From a virus: a DNA stretch of 26,125 bases. The translations under genes were made by a program, and so were the position numbers. The notes below the pieces were generated by a model. That model searched no databases and had not been told where the DNA came from. It saw only the letters and a program-made list of their open reading frames with translations. Shown here piece after piece: positions 21,644-26,125 of this stretch (position 1 is the first letter of the stretch; each line of letters opens with the position of its first letter). The DNA lies in IMG/VR virus record IMGVR_UViG_3300023240_000100, positions 1 to 26,125 of that record; one strand, written 5' to 3'.

Positions 21644-23059
21644 TTATAAATTTTTTTCTGTGTAAGGATACAATTCCTTCATATAAAGTTTCTTACGTTC
21701 TTCTCGATGGATATTCGCATAATGGGTATTATCAGAAATATCAAAAATTCGAGCCAATTCCTTTGTTGGGTGCAATCTAAGTGCTCTCCCAATACTCTGA
21801 ATAATTTTTATTTTTGCTTTTCCGGCTGATGCGAAAATAATGTTGTGCAAGTTTGGAATATTAATTCCGGTAGAAAATATTTTAGTTGATGCAATTACGA
21901 TCACATCAGAACGTTCTTCCATCAATTTACGAATAGTTTCTCGATCTTCCAATTCGGTAGACCCTTGGATGAAATAAACGGGTCGATCAGTTTTTCCTTG
22001 CAATTTTTTTAAAATATTGTCACCATTTATAATGCGGTCAACCATGATCACAGTATTTGTGGACAATTTTAAAGAAAGGTTGGTGATAACGTCATTACGT
22101 CGAGTATCATTGATCAAAAAATCCAATTCTTTAAGATATTTAGATGCAGGAGCATCTGGATCGGATGTGAAAACTTTGCGACCATGGTTTATATTTAAAA
22201 TGTAAATATGAAAATTTGATACATAATCATCATTTTTAAGTTCGTCGGTTTTTTTCTCAAATAAAACGGAACCTATCTTACCTATGATATTCCATTGATC
22301 TATTTTTTCCGATGGCATCGTTCCGGTGAGTCCAAATTTGTAAGGTGTATCAAGAAATTTAAATATTTTATTTAATTGATTTTGTCTCCGCAAAACATGG
22401 GTTTCATCTATGATAAAAATATCAATATCAGCCATGATCGAAAGATCTGTGTTCTTTCCTACGAGATATTGCGTTCCGGCAATAATAATATTGGCATCAC
22501 GATCTAATTTATTCTTCCCGGACCATTTTGTGATATCGGTAAGACCATATTCCTCAAAATCTTTCGAAGTTTGTTCAACCAATTGAAGAGTTGGAACCGT
22601 CACCATGACCTTTGCATCTGGTTTCCCAATATGTTTACGAATATTTGTGATCAATCCACCCGCTAAGAGAGTTTTTCCTCCACCAGTCCCAACCAGAATG
22701 ACCCCACTACGATGCGCAATAGCCGTTCTAATGGCTTCTGATTGAAAATCTCGGTAAGGTATCGATAGTTCGATTAATTTATCATCACCGAACTTTAAAG
22801 CGAAATAATCTTTAACGAGCATATCAACTTTATATGAAAAACTATGAGCATCTAAAACCGATGTTACATTATCAAGCAATCCAGAGTCGAATTTACCTGT
22901 TGGGGTGATTACATAAAGTCTGGCTGATATGTAAGGTTTTTTCGATATGAATGCAGGATTTGCAACGGAAAAAGCAGATCGAACGATTGAAATCGTATCA
23001 ACATCACCAACCATCTGTAACAGATTTTTTTTCTTACCACTAAATTCGATTGTAATCAC
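21644..23059 (-). CDS. uvsW: UvsW-like SF2 helicase
   Basis: This 471-aa superfamily 2 helicase probably remodels stalled forks and recombination intermediates and clears R-loops, as T4 UvsW does. IPYRDFQSEAI (100-110) is the Q-like motif. GTGGGKT (124-130) is Walker A, DETH (218-221) is motif II, and FGLTGTMPS is motif III. STKIFSTGINIPN is motif V and QSIGRALR is motif VI. The first 95 residues are a separate small domain, as in UvsW. The start codon is GTG at 23057-23059, two bases after the stop of the uvsY-like gene, and no ATG lies near. T4 UvsW is about 587 aa, so this one is shorter. Confidence 0.92.
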   Translation of the reverse strand: MITIEFSGKKKNLLQMVGDVDTISIVRSAFSVANPAFISKKPYISARLYVITPTGKFDSGLLDNVTSVLDAHSFSYKVDMLVKDYFALKFGDDKLIELSIPYRDFQSEAIRTAIAHRSGVILVGTGGGKTLLAGGLITNIRKHIGKPDAKVMVTVPTLQLVEQTSKDFEEYGLTDITKWSGKNKLDRDANIIIAGTQYLVGKNTDLSIMADIDIFIIDETHVLRRQNQLNKIFKFLDTPYKFGLTGTMPSEKIDQWNIIGKIGSVLFEKKTDELKNDDYVSNFHIYILNINHGRKVFTSDPDAPASKYLKELDFLINDTRRNDVITNLSLKLSTNTVIMVDRIINGDNILKKLQGKTDRPVYFIQGSTELEDRETIRKLMEERSDVIVIASTKIFSTGINIPNLHNIIFASAGKAKIKIIQSIGRALRLHPTKELARIFDISDNTHYANIHREERKKLYMKELYPYTEKNL

Positions 23060-23061
23060 GT

Positions 23062-23457
23062 TTAAGATTCTTCCATTTTTATCAATTTAGCCAGATTGCT
23101 GAAATCAAATGTCATACTAGAAAAAATCTTTTCAACTCGGTCTAAATATTCTACCAACAATTCAGCATTTTCGATTTCTTCATTTATAGCCTGAATTTTT
23201 TCAGATGATTCTATTTTTAGATCTAACGATGCTTTAGGAATTCCTTTTGGTATCTGAGCATATAAAGCCTCCATAACACTTTTTCTAATATCCCTTTTCT
23301 TTTTCTTTAAGGTATTTAAAGATTTTTTAGCCAACATTAAACGAGAAACCCACTTATGTCTAACCGCTGGTTGTTTCAATTGCTTATCTATGATATTTAA
23401 TTGATCCAACTGCGTATCGATATTAATTTCCTTTAAATAGGTATTGAACAATTCCAT
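23062..23457 (-). CDS. uvsY: UvsY-like recombination mediator
   Basis: This 131-aa, highly helical and charged protein is close in length to T4 UvsY (137 aa). It shows a similar layout: VRHKWVSRLMLAKKSLNTL followed by a Lys-rich helix (KKKKRDIRKS), a middle break with Pro, and a C-terminal helical part (LVEYLDRVEKIFSSMTFDFSN). UvsY loads UvsX recombinase on single-stranded DNA covered by gp32. Direct sequence identity is low by eye, so the call rests on length, composition and position next to UvsW. It is the first gene of the leftward run and borders the putative origin region. Confidence 0.65.
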   Translation of the reverse strand: MELFNTYLKEINIDTQLDQLNIIDKQLKQPAVRHKWVSRLMLAKKSLNTLKKKKRDIRKSVMEALYAQIPKGIPKASLDLKIESSEKIQAINEEIENAELLVEYLDRVEKIFSSMTFDFSNLAKLIKMEES

Positions 23458-23479
23458 ATATTCCTATATACTAACATAT

Positions 23480-23487
23480 TATAAATA
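23480..23487 (+). promoter_or_regulatory. Late-type promoter box in the divergent region
   Basis: TATAAATA on the plus strand lies about 230 bases before the first plus-strand gene. A transcript from here would run rightward through both G-rich clusters. On the minus strand the same segment reads TTTATAATAT close to the uvsY start, so it could instead belong to a leftward early promoter. Confidence 0.4.
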
Positions 23488-23543
23488 AAATGCAAACTTT
23501 TTTACTGAATTATATTGACTTATTAATATTTCTATATATCCTA

Positions 23544-23656
23544 AAGGCGGTAGGGAGGGGAGGCGGTCTTTATAATTAATAAATATTCAAAATACTACTT
23601 GACAAATTCTAAATTTATGATATTTTGAATGGGAGGCGGACGGGGTGGAGGTGGTA
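23544..23656. other. Candidate replication-origin region: G-rich clusters around an inverted repeat
   Basis: This is the core of the 261-base gap between the divergent genes at 23457 and 23719. Cluster 1 (23544-23566) and cluster 2 (23631-23656) are runs of G doublets to quadruplets on the plus strand, and both contain GGGAGGCGG (23558-23566, 23631-23639). Between them, ATTCAAAATA (23585-23594) and TATTTTGAAT (23621-23630) form a perfect 10-bp inverted repeat with a 26-base AT-rich loop. G-rich RNA made rightward would favour R-loops or quadruplexes. T4 ori(uvsY) lies near uvsY and uses an R-loop, which makes an origin plausible. The function is inference. Confidence 0.45.
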
Positions 23657-23662
23657 GAATAT

Positions 23663-23670
23663 TATAAATA
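23663..23670 (+). promoter_or_regulatory. Late promoter box of the right-hand operon
   Basis: TATAAATA lies 56 bases before the ATG at 23719 and just after the second G-rich cluster. Initiation near 23676 would give a leader of about 43 bases. That leader includes an 8-codon mini-frame MAEFLDK plus stop (23691-23714), ending four bases before the gene. Confidence 0.6.
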
Positions 23671-23718
23671 TATATAAATTACAAATATTCATGGCAGAAT
23701 TTTTGGATAAGTAACTTT

Positions 23719-24270
23719 ATGAAGTATGATTTCAACAGATTTTTCAAAAAAACCGTGCAACATTTAACCGAGGAACATGAGACAAAAATGCAAAGAGCCG
23801 AAGATGTTCATAAGATGTTTGGTGCCAAAGAAGAATTTGAAAAGAAAATGTCTGGATTGATCAATGGACAAATGATAATGGATCAATTACCTGATATAAA
23901 GGGTCCGATCATTGGCCAAATTAAGGACAAGGTTCGTGATTGGATCATCCAAAACCAATTTAAAGTCACTCCCGAAGAAGTAAATAGCAAGATACAGGAG
24001 TATTCAACCATGAAAGAAAGCAAATTTAACAAATTAGTCAATAAGATAGTCGAATCTAACACCGCAGGAGGCGCAGCAAGCGTTTTTGGTGATGTTTCCT
24101 CTACTGAGACTCATTTTTCGGGTGATAACTATGCCACCGGGGACTCTCGATTACCTAAAGCACTAGGCAAAGGAGTTATGCGTAGAACCATGCCTGAATT
24201 GACAGTGTTTGCTACCGGAGTAATTAAGAATAAGAAGAAACGGACGAAGAAGAAAAAAAATGCCAAATAA
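23719..24270 (+). CDS. Conserved phage protein with basic tail, unknown function
   Basis: This 183-aa protein is the first gene of the rightward late-type operon. The N-terminal two thirds are charged helices (FFKKTVQHLTEEHETKMQRAEDVHKMF, then KDKVRDWIIQNQF). A Gly/Ser-rich linker follows (NTAGGAASVFGDVSS), then NYATGDSRLPKALG and MRRTMPELTVF, and a very basic end (KNKKKRTKKKKNAK). I believe the linker plus YAxGDSRxPKxLG pattern recurs in T4-like phage hypotheticals, but I cannot name a role. The basic tail suggests nucleic-acid contact. It overlaps the nuclease gene by 11 bases. Confidence 0.75.
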   Translation: MKYDFNRFFKKTVQHLTEEHETKMQRAEDVHKMFGAKEEFEKKMSGLINGQMIMDQLPDIKGPIIGQIKDKVRDWIIQNQFKVTPEEVNSKIQEYSTMKESKFNKLVNKIVESNTAGGAASVFGDVSSTETHFSGDNYATGDSRLPKALGKGVMRRTMPELTVFATGVIKNKKKRTKKKKNAK

Positions 24271-24784
24271 ATCAAAAGCTAAAGGAAATGCGTTCGAACG
24301 AGAGCTAGTAGATATATTATCGAGAGTATTTGAACTCAATTTTCAACGTGTCCCCAACTCCGGATCTTTCACCGGAGGAAAAAATGCCTTTAGATATGAT
24401 AAAATGACGGATGCTCAGAAATTATTACATGATGGTGATATAATCGTTCCAGAAGAACTATCTCATATCTCAATTGAATGTAAAAACTACAAAGAATTCG
24501 CATTTCATTCATTATTCACAGGCAAAGGTGCCATCATCGATGAATGGATCAAACAATCGGACCATACTAACAAACCAAATTGGTTATTATTCTTCAAAAT
24601 CACCCGCAAGAACACCTACGTTTGTCACCCGATTGGATATAATCTCAAAATATCTAATAACACTATGATTTATCAAGGTAAGTATTATATAGAACTCGCC
24701 GAACCGTTTTTAATTGCAAACAAAGATAATTTGTTGAAAATGAAAACATATGATGATATAAAAACAGATTTAATAGAATTATGA
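24260..24784 (+). CDS. PD-(D/E)XK nuclease, Holliday-junction-resolvase-like
   Basis: This 174-aa protein has the classical order of the resolvase/restriction fold: a helix KGNAFERELVDIL with E13, then GDIIVP with D60, and ISIECKNYKEF with E73-x-K75. A Ser/Gly-rich segment RVPNSGSFTGGKNAFR lies between the helix and the Asp strand, as in archaeal Hjc-like and phage relatives. It could cut branched DNA for packaging or recombination. T4 uses the unrelated gp49 for this, so this may be the functional replacement. It overlaps the preceding gene by 11 bases and the next by four (ATGA). Confidence 0.8.
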   Translation: MPNKSKAKGNAFERELVDILSRVFELNFQRVPNSGSFTGGKNAFRYDKMTDAQKLLHDGDIIVPEELSHISIECKNYKEFAFHSLFTGKGAIIDEWIKQSDHTNKPNWLLFFKITRKNTYVCHPIGYNLKISNNTMIYQGKYYIELAEPFLIANKDNLLKMKTYDDIKTDLIEL

Positions 24785-25317
24785 AATGTGTATACTGTGG
24801 ATCTAGCAATTATGGAAAGCCGTGCATCTTTAGCCCTACGAATACTCATGCCCATATCGACGAAATTTCCAAATGCATGTATTGTGGGTCCAAAAACATC
24901 GGAATGGGATGTTGTTACAACCCATACGGCAAAATGCACATCAGAGGAAGCAATGCAATGATCATAACACAAGAACATTTGAAAAAATCTGCGGTCATGT
25001 CACATCTTTTCGAGATGTTAGAACAAAAACCCGATAAAAAATATAGGTCACCACTTGATCGCCTATATAAGAGAATGGCAGGAACCCTTCAAAAACTATC
25101 AGAACCGTTTTTAGATGCCTTCAAGCTACAAGAAACCCCTATTATGGAGAATCTTGAACCAAACGCCCAAGAAGAAGTCGATCAATTGAGAAAAAGATTA
25201 ACCGAACAACTATCGGACATTCGAAAAACGATTTTACATGCCAATTTAAGCTATCCGGTGGAATTGGTTGAAAATATTTTAACATCTGCTATAATTAATA
25301 GCAATGGAAAATCTTAA
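24781..25317 (+). CDS. Double zinc-ribbon-like protein
   Basis: This 178-aa protein opens with two tandem copies of a Cys-rich unit, CVYCGSSNYGKPCIFSP (3-19) and CMYCGSKNIGMGCCYNP (32-48), each followed by a His (HAH and MH). Each unit offers three Cys and a His for zinc. The rest is helical and charged (SHLFEMLEQKPDKKYRSPLDRLYKRM, VDQLRKRLTEQLSDIRKTIL). The CxYCGS-x-x-xG-x-xC unit occurs in other phage proteins, as far as I recall, but the function is not known to me. Nucleic-acid or protein binding is the usual role. The ATG overlaps the nuclease stop, which implies coupling. Confidence 0.75.
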   Translation: MKCVYCGSSNYGKPCIFSPTNTHAHIDEISKCMYCGSKNIGMGCCYNPYGKMHIRGSNAMIITQEHLKKSAVMSHLFEMLEQKPDKKYRSPLDRLYKRMAGTLQKLSEPFLDAFKLQETPIMENLEPNAQEEVDQLRKRLTEQLSDIRKTILHANLSYPVELVENILTSAIINSNGKS

Positions 25318-25777
25318 AAGTCATTTTTACTGTGTACTTTCCGAAAGATTGTTACTATTTTCGGTAGAATCGTTATCATATACCCTTGCATTGCAGTCAC
25401 TTGACTTCCTTTATGAATGGAACATGATGAAAAATGGGAAAATAGTTGGAAATACGCGATGCATAAATGATTTTCTGGCTAAAACCATTACAGACTATCG
25501 CATAGGGTGTGAATCATTTGCAAAAGATAGCAACATGAGGTTATTTTATTTCAATATGGACAATTCATTTGGTAACTTATCAACATATATGGAGGATTCT
25601 GATGTTTTTGGAAAAAAAATCCAAAGATTTTGTAAAAAATACTTGTGTAATGGTAAAACCATGCCTATGATAAAGAATAAAGAATTATATGATGTATCCA
25701 AATACGACGAAATGAATATTTTTTCCCCAAAAGGCGAAGATCTAGAGAAAATTATGAAAAGGTTGACTAAAAAATAA
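25304..25777 (+). CDS. Hypothetical protein
   Basis: This 157-aa protein has no recognised family. It has an N-terminal hydrophobic helical part (FYCVLSERLLLFSVESLSYTLALQSLDFLYEW) that is too broken for a clear membrane segment. The middle has several Cys (C53, C68) and aromatic residues. A Lys-rich C-terminal part follows (KKIQRFCKKYLCNGK, ending KIMKRLTKK). The first 14 bases overlap the previous gene, and the 12-base gap to the methyltransferase-like gene is AT-rich. It looks like a normal member of the rightward operon. Confidence 0.7.
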   Translation: MENLKSHFYCVLSERLLLFSVESLSYTLALQSLDFLYEWNMMKNGKIVGNTRCINDFLAKTITDYRIGCESFAKDSNMRLFYFNMDNSFGNLSTYMEDSDVFGKKIQRFCKKYLCNGKTMPMIKNKELYDVSKYDEMNIFSPKGEDLEKIMKRLTKK

Positions 25778-25789
25778 AAAAACTACTTT

Positions 25790-26125
25790 ATGAACGCATC
25801 GATAGAAGCATACGACCTACACAATCAACAACAAGAGGGACTACAGAAGCCGGAAATCGTCCGATCTGTTTCAGATTCACAGGATCAAATCCTGTCGAAC
25901 ATCCAAAAACTGCACTGCCCTGAGGGATTTGAGTGCGATATGACGTACGGCAACGGGGCGTTTTGGAAAACACTTCCCCGGCCACGACTGTGCTTCGACC
26001 TGACACCGCAGAAGCCAGAGGCGCAACAGGCCGATTCTCGGATGCTACCTGTTGATGCGGCTTCGCTTTCCAACGTGGTTTTCGATCCGCCATTCCTGAC
26101 GTATGTTAAAAACGGTCGAAATCAT
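25790..26125 (+). CDS. DNA methyltransferase-like protein (partial, C-terminus off the window)
   Basis: The plus strand is open from the ATG at 25790-25792 to the right edge, 112 codons with no stop. The protein has ECDMTYGNGAFWKTLPRP at about residues 48-65, an FxGxG-like SAM site. LCFDLTP follows as the acidic strand, then VDAASLSNVVFDPPFLTYV (about 88-106), where DPPF is the catalytic motif IV of amino-group DNA methyltransferases. It most likely methylates adenine or cytosine N4 in phage DNA. Base composition jumps: 98 of 180 bases in 25861-26040 are G or C, against 35 of 120 in 25621-25740. This suggests recent transfer from a richer-GC genome. Confidence 0.8.
   Translation, partial: MNASIEAYDLHNQQQEGLQKPEIVRSVSDSQDQILSNIQKLHCPEGFECDMTYGNGAFWKTLPRPRLCFDLTPQKPEAQQADSRMLPVDAASLSNVVFDPPFLTYVKNGRNH

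Noticed and set aside
23544-23656. G-rich clusters as a rho-independent terminator or an attachment site
   Set aside because: There is no GC stem followed by a T run, and no integrase or repeat partner is present. The divergent position suits a regulatory or origin role better.
25788-26093. Two overlapping minus-strand frames at the right end
   Set aside because: They are antisense to the GC-rich methyltransferase-like gene, which has recognisable SAM and DPPF motifs.

Overview
This window looks like part of a T4-type (Straboviridae-like or more distant) myovirus genome with low GC content. The main evidence is a set of T4-family replication, recombination and late-transcription genes on the minus strand: a family B DNA polymerase (gp43-like), both subunits of the Rad50/Mre11-type recombination nuclease (gp46 and gp47), a gp55-like late sigma factor, a UvsW-like helicase and a UvsY-like mediator. 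Boxes matching the T4 late promoter TATAAATA occur in front of several plus-strand genes. Almost no start codon has a recognisable Shine-Dalgarno sequence. This suggests, but does not prove, a host group such as Bacteroidota where such signals are rare. No tRNA, CRISPR array or integrase was seen.

Layout. Positions 1-4529 hold a cut-off conserved gene, a small hypothetical gene, a DUF4326-like gene, an AAA+ ATPase and the DNA polymerase. Positions 4571-7569 hold two paralogous free-standing HNH endonuclease genes on the plus strand, with a GT-B glycosyltransferase between them. Each HNH gene follows a structured leader whose helices show compensatory base changes between the two copies. Positions 7550-9391 encode gp46. 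Positions 9388-18914 are an accessory block between gp46 and gp47, which are close neighbours in T4. It holds an FkbM-type methyltransferase, about seven glycosyltransferase-like genes (one a GT2-GT7 fusion), a possible ADP-ribosyltransferase-fold protein, and proteins with a shared N-terminal tag. Positions 18951-19614 carry three tandem small genes beginning with the same tag.

The tag reads [LI]-x-E-A-Y near residues 9-13. It closely resembles the capsid-targeting and cleavage sequence of T4 internal head proteins, which gp21 cuts after the Glu. The block may therefore encode a set of packaged, injected proteins alongside glycan-building enzymes.

Positions 19618-23457 hold gp47, a small unknown, the gp55-like sigma factor, UvsW and UvsY, in one tightly coupled minus-strand run. 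Positions 23458-23718 are a divergent non-coding region with two G-rich clusters around a 10-bp inverted repeat. Its place next to uvsY recalls T4 ori(uvsY), so it is a candidate replication origin. From 23719 the plus strand carries a late-type operon: an unknown protein with a basic tail, a PD-(D/E)XK nuclease, a double zinc-ribbon protein and an unknown protein. A GC-rich DNA methyltransferase-like gene then runs off the right edge.
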